A DNA stretch of 64,000 nt from Tardiphaga sp. (GCF_028290495.1 NZ_JAQGJT010000151.1:33168-97167), one strand, 5' to 3'. Positions 1 to 8,946 are shown, counted from the first letter of the stretch. Numbers and translations are program-made. The notes: generated from the letters alone by a model not told the origin.

Positions 1-1
1 C

Positions 2-1003
2 AATGCGATGGGCGGCGTGCTCGGCCGCAAGATCAAAATCATCCAGGAGGATGGCGCTTCGGACTGGCCGACCTTCGCCGAAAAGGCCAAGAAGCTGCTG
101 GTCAACGACAAGGTCGCTGCCATCATGGGGTGCTGGACCTCGGCGTCGCGCAAGGCCGTGCTGCCGGTGATGGAGCAGTATAACGGCATGCTCTACTACC
201 CGACCTTCTACGAAGGTCTCGAGCAATCCAAGAACGTGATCTACACCGGCCAGGAAGCCACCCAGCAGATCCTCGCCGGCATCAACTGGATCGCCAAGGA
301 GAAGGGCGCGAAGTCGTTCTACTTTATCGGATCCGACTACATCTGGCCGCGCACCTCGAACAAGATCGCGCGCAAGCACATCGAGAACATGCTCAAGCTC
401 AAGGTCGTGGGCGAAGAGTATTTCCCGCTCGGTCACACCCAGTTCAACTCGGTGATCAACAAGCTGAAGCTGACCAAGCCCGACGTGATCTTCACCGACG
501 TCGTCGGCGGCTCCAACGTCGCCTTCTACAAGCAGCTCAAGGCGGCCGGCATCGACCTGTCGAAGCAGACGCTGCTGACGATCTCCGTGACCGAAGACGA
601 GATCGACGGTATCGGCGGCGAGAACATCGCCGGCGCCTATGCCTGCATGAAGTACTTCCAGTCGCTGAAGAACGACAACAACGAGAAGTTCGTGGCCGCG
701 TTCAAGAAGATGTGGGGCGAAAAGACGGTGATCGGCGACGTCACCCAGGCTGCCTATCTTGGGCCGTGGCTGTGGAAAGCCACCGTCGAGAAGGCCGGCT
801 CCTTCGACATCGACAAGGTCGCGGCGGCGTCGCCTGGCATCCAGTTCAAGGGCGCGCCGGAAGGCTATGTGCGGATCCACGAAAACCATCATCTGTGGTC
901 GAAGACCCGGGTCGGCAAGGCCAAGCTCGATGGCCAGTTCGAGCTGGTCTACGAGACCGCCGAGCTGGTCGAGCCGGATCCGTTCCCCAAGGGCTACCAG
1001 TAA
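2..1003 (+). CDS. urtA: Amide/urea ABC transporter substrate-binding protein, 5'-truncated by window edge
   Basis: Periplasmic substrate-binding protein of a branched-chain-amino-acid-type ABC transporter for urea or short-chain amides. The frame is open to the left edge, so the true start and signal peptide lie outside; about 333 codons remain of a family usually near 420-430 residues. The visible part has the UrtA/FmdD character (GCWTSASRKAVLPV, YPTFYEGLEQS, GSDYIWPRTSN, ending in EPDPFPKGYQ). It is followed by two LivH/LivM-type permeases, two ATPases and formamidase, the order expected of an fmd/urt operon. The downstream formamidase makes an amide (formamide, acetamide) as likely a ligand as urea; FmdD would be an equally good name. 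Confidence 0.9.
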   Translation, partial: NAMGGVLGRKIKIIQEDGASDWPTFAEKAKKLLVNDKVAAIMGCWTSASRKAVLPVMEQYNGMLYYPTFYEGLEQSKNVIYTGQEATQQILAGINWIAKEKGAKSFYFIGSDYIWPRTSNKIARKHIENMLKLKVVGEEYFPLGHTQFNSVINKLKLTKPDVIFTDVVGGSNVAFYKQLKAAGIDLSKQTLLTISVTEDEIDGIGGENIAGAYACMKYFQSLKNDNNEKFVAAFKKMWGEKTVIGDVTQAAYLGPWLWKATVEKAGSFDIDKVAAASPGIQFKGAPEGYVRIHENHHLWSKTRVGKAKLDGQFELVYETAELVEPDPFPKGYQ

Positions 1004-1049
1004 GCCTCACTCTCTCCCTGACGCGGACGACCTATCCGCGAAACACCAC

Positions 1050-1078
1050 CCCGCGTCGCTTGCGACGCGGGCCCTTTT
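1050..1078 (+). terminator. Hairpin plus short T run between substrate-binding protein and permease genes
   Basis: A perfect GC-rich stem (CCCGCGTCG / CGACGCGGG, 4-base loop) is followed by CCCTTTTCC in the 93-bp gap after the substrate-binding protein gene. Such intra-operon hairpins commonly lower expression of the membrane genes relative to the binding protein, either by partial termination or by protecting the upstream mRNA 3' end. The T run is short, so leaky termination is inferred. Confidence 0.6.
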
Positions 1079-1096
1079 CCTGACGGAGGACGGACC

Positions 1097-2023
1097 ATGT
1101 TCGGCGACTATTCGATTGGCGATCTCGGCGCCATTTTCGCAATGCAGGGGTTTGCCGGGCTGATCCTGTTTTCGGTCTATGTGCTGATGGCGCTTGGGCT
1201 GGCGATCATCTTCGGCCAGATGGGCGTCATCAACATGGCGCACGGCGAATTCATGATCCTGGGCGCCTACGTCACCTGGCTCACCTCAAGCTTTTTCCAG
1301 AACCATCTGCCGTCGCTGTTCTCCGGCTATTTCTTTGTCGCCATGATTCTGGCCTTCATCGCTTCCGGCGCGCTGGGGATGCTGGTGGAATGGGCGCTGA
1401 TACGCCATCTCTACAAGCGCCCGCTCGATACGCTGCTCGCTACATGGGGCCTCAGCCTAATCCTGCAGCAGGCCTATCGCTCGATCTTCGGCGCCCGCGA
1501 AGTCGGCGTCGAGCTGCCGCAGTGGATGATGGGCTCCCAGCAGATCACCGACAGTATCGAAGTCCCGATCAATGGCATCTTCGTGATGTGCCTGACGCTG
1601 CTCATCACCATGGCGGTCGGCTGGATCATGTACAAATCGCGCTGGGGCCGCCAGGTCCGCGCCGTCGTGCAGAACCGCGTCATGGCGGGCGCCGTCGGCA
1701 TCAATACCGCGCGGGTCGATTGCTACACCTTCGGGCTCGGCTGCGGCATCGCCGGGATCGCCGGCTCCGCCTTCACCATGATCGGCTCGACCAGCCCGAC
1801 CTCCGGCCAGCTCTACATCGTCGATACCTTCCTGGTCGTGGTGTTCGGCGGCGCCGCCAGCCTGGTCGGCACCATCGCCTCCGCCTTCACCATCTCGCAG
1901 GCGCAGTCGACGATGGAATTCTTCATGTCGGGGTCGATGGCCAAGGTGCTCACGCTGCTTGCCATTGTCGGAATTCTGATGCTGCGCCCGCAGGGACTGT
2001 TCGCCCTCAAGGTCCGCAAGTAG
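1097..2023 (+). CDS. urtB: Amide/urea ABC transporter permease UrtB-type
   Basis: Inner-membrane permease of the LivH/UrtB family, 308 aa. It starts at an ATG preceded by GACGGAGGACGG, a good ribosome site. Hydrophobic segments run through the protein from about residue 15 (FAGLILFSVYVLMALGLAII), with the family motif GQMGVINMAHGEFMILGAY near residues 40-58 and a conserved VVVFGGAASLVGT stretch near 245. It pairs with the UrtC-type permease downstream to form the membrane channel. It sits 21 bp before the next gene, in one operon. Confidence 0.92.
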   Translation: MFGDYSIGDLGAIFAMQGFAGLILFSVYVLMALGLAIIFGQMGVINMAHGEFMILGAYVTWLTSSFFQNHLPSLFSGYFFVAMILAFIASGALGMLVEWALIRHLYKRPLDTLLATWGLSLILQQAYRSIFGAREVGVELPQWMMGSQQITDSIEVPINGIFVMCLTLLITMAVGWIMYKSRWGRQVRAVVQNRVMAGAVGINTARVDCYTFGLGCGIAGIAGSAFTMIGSTSPTSGQLYIVDTFLVVVFGGAASLVGTIASAFTISQAQSTMEFFMSGSMAKVLTLLAIVGILMLRPQGLFALKVRK

Positions 2024-2044
2024 CAAACAAAAAGGGCTCAAGCC

Positions 2045-3190
2045 ATGTCCGACAATGCACGCCTCGTTAACCGGCCAGAGCTACTCGGCATCGTCGCGCT
2101 CGCGGTGCTGCTGGTGGTGATCCTGCCGCTCAGCCTCGATGTCTTCAGGCTCAATCTGGTCGCGAAATATCTGACCTACGCCTTTGTCGCGGTCGGGCTG
2201 GTGATCTGCTGGGGCTATGGCGGCATTCTCAGCCTCGGACAGGGTGTGTTCTTCGGCCTCGGCGGCTACTGCATGGCGATGTTCCTCAAGCTGGAGGCCT
2301 CCAGCCCGGCGAACACCAAGATCCAGTCGACCCCCGGCATCCCGGATTTCATGGACTGGAATCAGATCACCTCGCTGCCGTTCTTCTGGAAGCCGTTCCA
2401 TAGCCTGACGTTCACGGTGATCGCGATCATCCTTGTGCCGGCGTTCTTCGCCTTCGTCATTGGTGCCGCGATGTTCAAGCGCCGCGTCGGTGGCACCTAT
2501 TTCGCAATCATCACCCAGGCGGTAGCGGCGATCCTGACCATCCTGATCGTCGGCCAGCAGGGCTACACCGGCGGCATCAACGGCATGACCGACTTGCGCA
2601 CGCTGAACGGCTGGGACATCCGGCCGGATCACGCCAAGGTCGTGCTGTACTTCTTCGAGGTGGCCTGCCTGTTTGGCTGCATCTTCATCGCGCAGTTCAT
2701 CCGCCGTTCCAAGCTCGGACGTATCCTGGTGGCGATGCGCGACAAGGAGGACCGCGTGCGGTTCTCCGGCTACAGCGTCGCCAACTTCAAGATCTTCGCC
2801 TTCTGCGTCGCTGCGATCTTCGCCGCGATCGGTGGCGCCATGTTCGCGCTGCAGGTCGGCTTCATGTCGCCGTCGTTCGTCGGCATCGTTCCCTCCATCG
2901 AGATGGTGATCTACACCGCGGTCGGCGGCCGGCTGTCGATCCTCGGCGCGGTTTACGGCACGCTGCTGGTGAACTTCGCGAAAACCAGCTTCTCGGAGTC
3001 CTTTCCTGAACTCTGGTTGTTCGGCCTCGGCGGGCTGTTCATCGCGGTGGTGCTGGCCTTCCCGAACGGGCTCGCCGGAATCTGGAGCGACTACGTGCAG
3101 CCGCAGGTCGACAAGCTGCTGCGCAAGAAGGGTTCGAAGAAGAACGGCTGGACCGACGCCTCGGTCGCCGACGGCGCCCCGGCGGAATAG
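2045..3190 (+). CDS. urtC: Amide/urea ABC transporter permease UrtC-type
   Basis: Second permease, LivM/UrtC family, 381 aa. Around ten hydrophobic segments are visible, including GYGGILSLGQGVFFGLGGY near residues 58-76, a conserved LivM signature, and a C-terminal TAVGGRLSILGAVYGTLLVN. The tail (LRKKGSKKNGWTDAS) is cytoplasmic and charged. It ends 9 bp before the first ATPase gene. It is predicted to heterodimerise with the UrtB-type permease. Confidence 0.92.
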   Translation: MSDNARLVNRPELLGIVALAVLLVVILPLSLDVFRLNLVAKYLTYAFVAVGLVICWGYGGILSLGQGVFFGLGGYCMAMFLKLEASSPANTKIQSTPGIPDFMDWNQITSLPFFWKPFHSLTFTVIAIILVPAFFAFVIGAAMFKRRVGGTYFAIITQAVAAILTILIVGQQGYTGGINGMTDLRTLNGWDIRPDHAKVVLYFFEVACLFGCIFIAQFIRRSKLGRILVAMRDKEDRVRFSGYSVANFKIFAFCVAAIFAAIGGAMFALQVGFMSPSFVGIVPSIEMVIYTAVGGRLSILGAVYGTLLVNFAKTSFSESFPELWLFGLGGLFIAVVLAFPNGLAGIWSDYVQPQVDKLLRKKGSKKNGWTDASVADGAPAE

Positions 3191-3199
3191 GAGACGATC

Positions 3200-3955
3200 A
3201 TGCTGATAGGTCACCAGCCCAAGGATTTCCTGCTCGCGGTCGAAGGACTGACGGTCTCGTTCGACGGCTTCAAGGCGGTCAACGACCTCTCCTTTTACGT
3301 CGAGGAAAACGAGATCCGCGTCATCATCGGCCCCAACGGCGCCGGCAAGACTACCGTGCTCGATCTAATCTGCGGCAAGACCAAGGCGACGTCGGGGGCC
3401 ATCCATTTTCGTGACAAGGACCTCACGAAGATGAAGGAGAACCAGATCGTGCAGGCCGGTGTGGGGCGCAAGTTCCAGACGCCGTCGATCTATGACGATC
3501 TCACCGTGTTCGAGAATCTGGAGATCTCCTTTCCGCGCGGCCGCTCGGTGTTCGGTGCGCTGACCTTCAAGCGCGACGCCGTGGTGCGCGACCGCGTCGA
3601 GGAAGTCGCGGAGATGATCTTCCTCAAGGACCGCCTCAACATGTCGGCCGAGCTGCTCAGCCACGGCCAGAAGCAGTGGCTGGAGATCGGCATGCTGCTG
3701 ATCCAGGACCCGGATCTTTTGATGCTCGATGAGCCGGTCGCCGGCATGAGCGTCAGCGAGCGCATCAAGACGGCGGAACTGCTGAACAGGATCATCAAGA
3801 ACCGCTCCGTGCTGGTGATCGAGCACGACATGAAATTCGTCGAGGATATCGCCCACAAGGTCACGGTGCTGCATCAGGGCCAGATCCTGTCGGAGGGCAC
3901 GATGGAGAAGGTCAAGAACGACCCGAAGGTCATTGAAGTGTATCTCGGCCACTAA
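3200..3955 (+). CDS. urtD: Amide/urea ABC transporter ATPase UrtD-type
   Basis: Cytoplasmic ATPase of the LivG/UrtD family, 251 aa. Walker A is GPNGAGKT (residues about 44-51), the signature is LSHGQKQWLEIGM near 153, and Walker B is LLMLDEP followed by VAGMS. LSHGQKQWLEIGMLL in place of LSGGQ is the usual UrtD form and separates it from LivG. It works with the UrtE-type ATPase 29 bp downstream to power import. Confidence 0.93.
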   Translation: MLIGHQPKDFLLAVEGLTVSFDGFKAVNDLSFYVEENEIRVIIGPNGAGKTTVLDLICGKTKATSGAIHFRDKDLTKMKENQIVQAGVGRKFQTPSIYDDLTVFENLEISFPRGRSVFGALTFKRDAVVRDRVEEVAEMIFLKDRLNMSAELLSHGQKQWLEIGMLLIQDPDLLMLDEPVAGMSVSERIKTAELLNRIIKNRSVLVIEHDMKFVEDIAHKVTVLHQGQILSEGTMEKVKNDPKVIEVYLGH

Positions 3956-3984
3956 TTTCTCAGCGGCGCTGAAGGACCATCATC

Positions 3985-4674
3985 ATGCTTGCCATTAACG
4001 ATCTGCACGTCGCCTACGGCCAGAGTGAGGTGCTGCACGGGCTCAACATCGCCGTACAGCCCAACGAGATCGTCGCGATCATGGGCCGCAACGGCATGGG
4101 CAAGACCACGCTGATGAAATCGCTGATGGGCATCGTGCCGACCAAAAGCGGGTCGGTGACGATGGAAGGCACCGAGATCAACGCGTTGAAGAGCTATGAG
4201 CGCGTCGCCAGGGGCCTCGCTTACGTGCCGCAGGGCCGCATGATCTTCTCGCACATGACGGTGAAGGAAAACATCGAGACCGGCCTCGTCGTCTCCGGCG
4301 AGAAGAACGTGCCCGGCGATCTCTACGAGTTGTTTCCGGTGCTGCTGGAGATGAAGGACCGCCGCGGCGGCAATCTATCCGGCGGCCAGCAGCAGCAGCT
4401 GGCGATTGCGCGGGCACTCGCCACCAAGCCGAAGGTGCTGCTGCTCGACGAGCCGACGGAAGGCATCCAGCCCTCGATCATCAAGGAGATGGCGCGGACG
4501 CTGAAGCGGATCCGCGACACCAAGGGGCTCTCGATCATTGTTTCCGAACAGGTGCTGAGCTTTGCACTTGATGTCGCCGACCGCGTGCTGGTGATCGAGA
4601 ATGGTGAAATCGTTAGCGACGAGATGCGCGACGGCATCGATGCCGGCCAGATCGCCAAATACCTGTCGGTCTAG
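3985..4674 (+). CDS. urtE: Amide/urea ABC transporter ATPase UrtE-type
   Basis: Second ATPase, LivF/UrtE family, 229 aa. Walker A is GRNGMGKT (residues 34-41), the signature is LSGGQQQQLAIARALA, and Walker B is LLLDEPTEGIQPSI. The IQPSI form after Walker B is typical of UrtE. It is the last transporter gene, 41 bp before formamidase; the spacing contains a ribosome site (TGAGGGGAGC). Confidence 0.93.
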   Translation: MLAINDLHVAYGQSEVLHGLNIAVQPNEIVAIMGRNGMGKTTLMKSLMGIVPTKSGSVTMEGTEINALKSYERVARGLAYVPQGRMIFSHMTVKENIETGLVVSGEKNVPGDLYELFPVLLEMKDRRGGNLSGGQQQQLAIARALATKPKVLLLDEPTEGIQPSIIKEMARTLKRIRDTKGLSIIVSEQVLSFALDVADRVLVIENGEIVSDEMRDGIDAGQIAKYLSV

Positions 4675-4715
4675 AGTTTCCAACCACCAAGCAGAGTAAC
4701 TGAGGGGAGCAATAT

Positions 4716-5945
4716 ATGGCGGATACACTGATCAAGGTCGATCTCACGCAATCGGCCTACGACAACGACATGATTCACAACCGCTGGCATTCCGACATTC
4801 CGATGGTGGCGTGGGTCAATCCGGGCGATGACTTCATCGTTGAGACCTATGACTGGACCGGCGGCTTCATCAAGAACAACGATTCTGCCGACGACGTGCG
4901 CGACATCGACCTGTCGATCGTGCACTTCCTGTCCGGGCCGATCGGCGTCAAAGGCGCGGAGCCTGGCGATCTCCTCGTGGTGGATCTGCTCGACGTCGGC
5001 CCGATGAAGGACTCGCAGTGGGGCTTCAACGGCTTCTTCTCCAAGCAAAACGGCGGCGGATTTCTCACCGATCACTTCCCGCTGGCGCAGAAGTCGATCT
5101 GGGACTTCAAGGGCATGTACACCTCGTCGCGCCACATTCCCGGTGTGAACTTCGCTGGGCTGATTCATCCCGGTCTGATTGGCTGCCTGCCGGATCCGAA
5201 GCTGCTGGCGACCTGGAACGAGCGCGAGCAGGCGCTGATCGACACCAACCCGACCCGTGTGCCCGGCCTCGCCAATCCGCCGTTCGGCCCGACCGCCCAT
5301 ATGGGTCGGCTAAAGGGCGAAGCCCGTGACAAGGCGGCGTCCGAAGGAGCGCGCACCGTGCCGCCGCGCGAGCACGGTGGCAATTGCGACATCAAGGATC
5401 TGTCGCGCGGGTCGAAAGTGTACTTCCCGGTCTACGTGCCCGGCGGCGGCCTCTCGATGGGCGATCTGCACTTCTCGCAGGGCGACGGCGAGATCACCTT
5501 CTGCGGCGCCATCGAAATGGCCGGCTGGCTGCACATCAAGGTCGATATCATCAAGGACGGCGTGTCGAAATACGGCATCAAGAACCCGGTGTTCAAGCCG
5601 TCGCCGATGACGCCGAACTACAATGACTACCTGATCTTCGAGGGCATCTCGGTCGACGAGGCCGGCAAGCAGCACTACCTCGATGTCCACATAGCCTATC
5701 GCCAGGCCTGCCTGAACGCCATCGAGTATCTCAAGAAGTTCGGCTATTCCGGCGCGCAGGCCTATTCGATCCTCGGCACCGCGCCGGTGCAGGGCCACAT
5801 CTCCGGCGTGGTTGATGTACCCAACGCCTGCGCCACGCTTTGGTTGCCGACGCAGATCTTCGACTTCGACATCAATCCGTCCTCGGCAGGCCCGATCAAG
5901 CACATCGACGGCTCGATCCAGATGCCGCTGTCGCCGGACAAGTAA
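4716..5945 (+). CDS. fmdA: Formamidase
   Basis: Acetamidase/formamidase family enzyme, 409 aa, the normal length for formamidase; it hydrolyses formamide (and some short amides) to ammonia and the acid. Recognisable segments are MIHNRWHSDIPMV near the N-terminus, the conserved PPREHGGNCDIKDL block near residue 212, and GDLHFSQGDGEITFCGAIEM. Being cotranscribed behind an amide-type ABC transporter, it would release ammonia from the imported amide for nitrogen assimilation. The same gene pairing (fmdA with transporter and fmdB) is known for the Methylophilus fmd cluster. Confidence 0.95.
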   Translation: MADTLIKVDLTQSAYDNDMIHNRWHSDIPMVAWVNPGDDFIVETYDWTGGFIKNNDSADDVRDIDLSIVHFLSGPIGVKGAEPGDLLVVDLLDVGPMKDSQWGFNGFFSKQNGGGFLTDHFPLAQKSIWDFKGMYTSSRHIPGVNFAGLIHPGLIGCLPDPKLLATWNEREQALIDTNPTRVPGLANPPFGPTAHMGRLKGEARDKAASEGARTVPPREHGGNCDIKDLSRGSKVYFPVYVPGGGLSMGDLHFSQGDGEITFCGAIEMAGWLHIKVDIIKDGVSKYGIKNPVFKPSPMTPNYNDYLIFEGISVDEAGKQHYLDVHIAYRQACLNAIEYLKKFGYSGAQAYSILGTAPVQGHISGVVDVPNACATLWLPTQIFDFDINPSSAGPIKHIDGSIQMPLSPDK

Positions 5946-5952
5946 CGCCTTG

Positions 5953-5996
5953 GGCTGCGGGACATCACGTCGCCGTCCCGCAGCCTCTTTTCTTTC
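5953..5996 (+). terminator. Hairpin terminator between fmdA and fmdB
   Basis: An 11-bp perfect inverted repeat (GGCTGCGGGAC / GTCCCGCAGCC) is followed by TCTTTTCTTTC. It lies directly after the formamidase stop and 24 bp before fmdB, so it may end most transcripts after fmdA and leave fmdB at a lower level. Confidence 0.7.
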
Positions 5997-6019
5997 ATCG
6001 CATTGAATCGAGCAAGCTC

Positions 6020-6361
6020 ATGCCGGTCTATGAATATCTCTGCAACGATTGCGGCCCGTTCACCGAGATGCGGCCGATGGCGGAATGCGACGAGCCGCAT
6101 GATTGCCCGGGCTGCACCGTCGAGGCGCCGCGCGTGATCCTGACGGCGCCGGCGTTCTTCTGCATGCCTTCCGACAAGCGCAAGGCCCACGCCACCAACG
6201 AGCGCAGTTCGCACGCGCCGAAGACCTCCGCCGAGTACAAGGCGTCGCACGGCGCCGGCTGCGGATGCTGCTCGAGCAAGAAGCCGTCGCGGCTGGTGAA
6301 GCAGAGCAAGAGCGGCGCGAAGAGTTTTCCGACCGCGCGGCCGTGGATGATCAGCCATTGA
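6020..6361 (+). CDS. fmdB: FmdB family zinc-ribbon protein
   Basis: Small 113-aa protein with an N-terminal FmdB zinc ribbon: MPVYEYLCNDCG followed by CPGC at about residues 34-37, giving two Cys pairs for a metal. A Cys-rich second patch (GCGCCSS) lies near residue 80. FmdB in Methylophilus was described as a regulator of formamidase, but the family is widespread and its biochemical role is not settled. The start was chosen because MPVYEY is the standard N-terminus; the longer ORF in the track overlaps fmdA. Confidence 0.9.
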   Translation: MPVYEYLCNDCGPFTEMRPMAECDEPHDCPGCTVEAPRVILTAPAFFCMPSDKRKAHATNERSSHAPKTSAEYKASHGAGCGCCSSKKPSRLVKQSKSGAKSFPTARPWMISH

Positions 6362-6374
6362 TCCCATCGCTCTC

Positions 6375-6559
6375 ATTCCGGGATGCGCTTTCGTCGGCGA
6401 GCCCGCGGGAGCGCAGACCCGGAATCCCGAGGTGTTCATCGCCATCTCGATTCCCCCCGCTCCAATCGGAGCGGCTGAGGTTCGCTCGCAGCTTGCGCTG
6501 CTCCCTCCCCGGAATGACGTCGGACGTGAAGGTCGGCGCGTTCGCTGTGCGAACGCGCC
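6375..6559. repeat. REP-like palindromes in the fmdB / aldo-keto reductase gap
   Basis: The roughly 300-bp gap holds two inverted repeats: ATTCCGGG (6375) pairing with CCCGGAAT (6418-6425), with further pairing inside, and GGCGCGTTCG / CGAACGCGCC (6535-6559). The TTCCGGG-armed type recurs at 50457 and 50523, so this is a dispersed intergenic element. I see no gene in the gap. Confidence 0.6.
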
Positions 6560-6659
6560 CGAGATGACGAGAAAGAGCGAGCCCCGCGACATCGCTCCCA
6601 AAATCCGCTAGACACTGATCCCGGTCGCCAGATTGCGGTCGCGGGCAGCGGAGGCTCTG

Positions 6660-7496
6660 GTGCGACAGCAGAAATTCGGCAACGGCCCGAACGTCTCCGT
6701 GATCGGGCAGGGCACCTGGTACATCGACCGCGGCGATCGCGCAGCCGCCACCGCCGCGTTGCGTGCCGGCCTCGACCTCGGCATGACGCATATCGATACC
6801 GCCGAGATGTATGACGACGCCGAGCTGGTGATCGCCGAAGCCATCAAGGGGCGGCGCGATGAGGTGTTCCTGGTGTCCAAGGTGCTGCCGGGCAACGCCT
6901 CGAAGCGTGGCACCATCAACGCCTGCGAACGCTCGTTGCAACGGCTGCAGACCGACCGGCTGGATTGCTACCTGCTGCACTGGCGCGGCCAGACGCCGCT
7001 CGCCGAAACGGTCGCCGGCTTCGAGGAGTTGAAGCGCGCCGGCAAGATCCGCTCGTGGGGCGTCAGCAATTTCGACGTGGATGATCTGGCCGCGCTCTCC
7101 AAGGTGGCAGGGCGTGGCGCCATCGCCTGCAACCAGGTGCTGTATCATCTGCAGGAACGCGCGATCGAGCATCGCGTGATCCCGTGGTGCGAGCAGAACG
7201 GCGTCGCCGTGGTGGCCTATTCGCCGTTCGGCCACAATGATTTCCCGGGGGCCCGCTCGGCGGCCGGGCAGGTGCTGGCGAAGATCGCCGCCGCGCATGG
7301 TGCGACCCCGCGCCAGGTCGCGCTGGCGTTTCTGACGCGAAGCGTCTCGGTGTTCGCGATCCCCAAGGCGTCGTCAGCGGTGCATGCCGCCGACAATGCA
7401 GCGGCAGGCAAGCTGACACTCGACGAGGACGAGTTGGCGGAGATCGACAAGGCCTGTCCGCTTGGCCGCGAGCCGTCCAGCCTGCCGATGCTGTAA
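6660..7496 (+). CDS. Aldo/keto reductase
   Basis: NAD(P)H-dependent oxidoreductase of the AKR (TIM-barrel) family, about 278 aa. The catalytic tetrad can be read: Asp and Tyr in HIDTAEMYDD, Lys in LVSKVLP, His in YLLHWRG. The cofactor-binding tail has FAIPKASSAVHAADNAAA. I prefer the GTG at 6660 because GGAGG lies five bases upstream; the track's TTG start at 6633 adds nine residues. The substrate is not evident from sequence or neighbours, and it is separated from the fmd operon by repeats. Confidence 0.88.
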   Translation: MRQQKFGNGPNVSVIGQGTWYIDRGDRAAATAALRAGLDLGMTHIDTAEMYDDAELVIAEAIKGRRDEVFLVSKVLPGNASKRGTINACERSLQRLQTDRLDCYLLHWRGQTPLAETVAGFEELKRAGKIRSWGVSNFDVDDLAALSKVAGRGAIACNQVLYHLQERAIEHRVIPWCEQNGVAVVAYSPFGHNDFPGARSAAGQVLAKIAAAHGATPRQVALAFLTRSVSVFAIPKASSAVHAADNAAAGKLTLDEDELAEIDKACPLGREPSSLPML

Positions 7497-7672
7497 GGCA
7501 GCGCCCTCGCTGCAACGCACTATGGCATGACATCCGGCCGCGATCGCCTGTGCATGATAGCTCCCTGATATCGTCACTTGTCGCGGAACCGCGATCGTCG
7601 TTTGGTGCCTTCGCCTTTGATTCGGGAGCCGTACTGCACGGGGCCCCGCCAGCACTCGATCGGTCCCCCCCT

Positions 7673-8617
7673 GTGACGAGCCATGTTCCGCCGCCGAAAA
7701 ACGCTGTCGCCGCTGTGCTGACCGGCCACGCCGATCGGCCTTTCCGGGGCATCGTGATGGTGATGGCCTCGACGATCTTCCTGGCCTCGTCGGATTCCAT
7801 GGCCAAATATCTGTCGCGCGGACTGCCGGCGGTCGAGATCGCGTGGCTGCGCTTTGCGTTCTTCGTCTTGATCATGCTGCCCGTGGTGCTGGCGACGCCG
7901 GGCGCGATGCGCTCGACGCGCCCCGGCGTCCAGGTGCTGCGCGGCGTGGCGATGCTGGCGTCGTCGATCCTCTTCATCTACGGGCTTCGCTTTTTGCCGA
8001 TTGCGGAGGCGACCGCGACCGCCTTCGTGGCGCCGATCTTCGTCACCGGCCTGTCGATCGTGTTTCTCGGCGAGAAGGTCGGCCTGCGGCGCTGGGCTGC
8101 GACCATCGTCGGGCTGATCGGCGTTCTGGTGATCGTGCGACCGGGCAGCGCCGCGTTTGACCCGGCTGCGATCCTGCCGATCCTCTCCGCGCTGGGATGG
8201 GCCGGTGCGCTGGTGCTGACGCGGCGTATCGCTGGACATGACAGCGCCGTCACCACCATGGCGTTCGCGGCACTGGTCGGCTTCCTGATCCTGTCGGTGT
8301 TTGTGCCCTTCGTCTGGGTCACTCCGAGCTGGCCCGAAATCGGCATCGGCTGTGCAATCGGCGTGTCATCGACCATCGGTCACTGGATCGTGGTGCGCGC
8401 ATTTCGTTATGCGGATGCCTCGGTACTGGCGCCGTTTTCCTACAGCCAGCTGTTGTGGGTCACTATCCTCGGCTACCTGATTTTCGGCGAACTGCCGGAC
8501 CTGTGGACGCTCGGGGGGGCGGCGATCATCATCTCCAGCGGTGTCTACACCGCCCACCGCGAACGCGTCAGGCGCGCGGCCATCGCAATGCCGGCAGAGC
8601 CCTATCCGGGGGCGTAG
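7673..8617 (+). CDS. EamA/DMT family transporter
   Basis: Inner-membrane permease of the drug/metabolite (EamA, RhaT-like) family. Two EamA repeats of five hydrophobic helices each: the first begins near RGIVMVMASTIFLASSDSMAKYL, the second near ILPILSALGWAGALVLTRRI. The C-terminus is short and basic. The start is uncertain: the track start is GTG 7550, but nothing like a ribosome site precedes it and the extra 41 residues look non-coding; GTG 7673 gives the usual short N-terminus. The cargo cannot be inferred. Confidence 0.82.
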   Translation: MTSHVPPPKNAVAAVLTGHADRPFRGIVMVMASTIFLASSDSMAKYLSRGLPAVEIAWLRFAFFVLIMLPVVLATPGAMRSTRPGVQVLRGVAMLASSILFIYGLRFLPIAEATATAFVAPIFVTGLSIVFLGEKVGLRRWAATIVGLIGVLVIVRPGSAAFDPAAILPILSALGWAGALVLTRRIAGHDSAVTTMAFAALVGFLILSVFVPFVWVTPSWPEIGIGCAIGVSSTIGHWIVVRAFRYADASVLAPFSYSQLLWVTILGYLIFGELPDLWTLGGAAIIISSGVYTAHRERVRRAAIAMPAEPYPGA

Positions 8618-8946
8618 GTCGCCGCTGTCTTCGACAGGGTCGCAGCGAGCACCGATGCTGTCCCGGCAGCTTTGGTGGCCTATATATTTTGGGTTGTAAT
8701 TTAATATTTATATTCGTTTGGCGTGCGAAAAAGCGCGGCCTGTGCTCGATGGCTGCGACGGCCGCGGTAGTTAAATCCGAACCCGTCGTATGATGCTACG
8801 CACTGACGGGCGGTGCTGCCTTTCGCTGCGTGCGATTTAGTGAAGCTTAAGAATAACCTGCGCTCCCTGCCGTTTTGCGGTGAAGCTTAAGTATTGCGAG
8901 CGATGCTTGCGCTACGTTGGACGGGAAACGTCACGCGTTGGTGGGC
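8618..8946. other. Intergenic region with AT-rich patch and a 40-bp-spaced direct repeat
   Basis: No gene is supported here. An unusually AT-rich patch (TATATATTTTGGG and TTTAATATTTATATTC, about 8680-8716) lies in otherwise GC-rich DNA. The 12-mer GTGAAGCTTAAG occurs twice, at 8840-8851 and 8880-8891, exactly 40 bp apart and ending about 55 bp before the start of the MHYT-GGDEF-EAL gene. The layout suggests the control region of that gene, with a regulator possibly binding the repeats. Confidence 0.5.
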
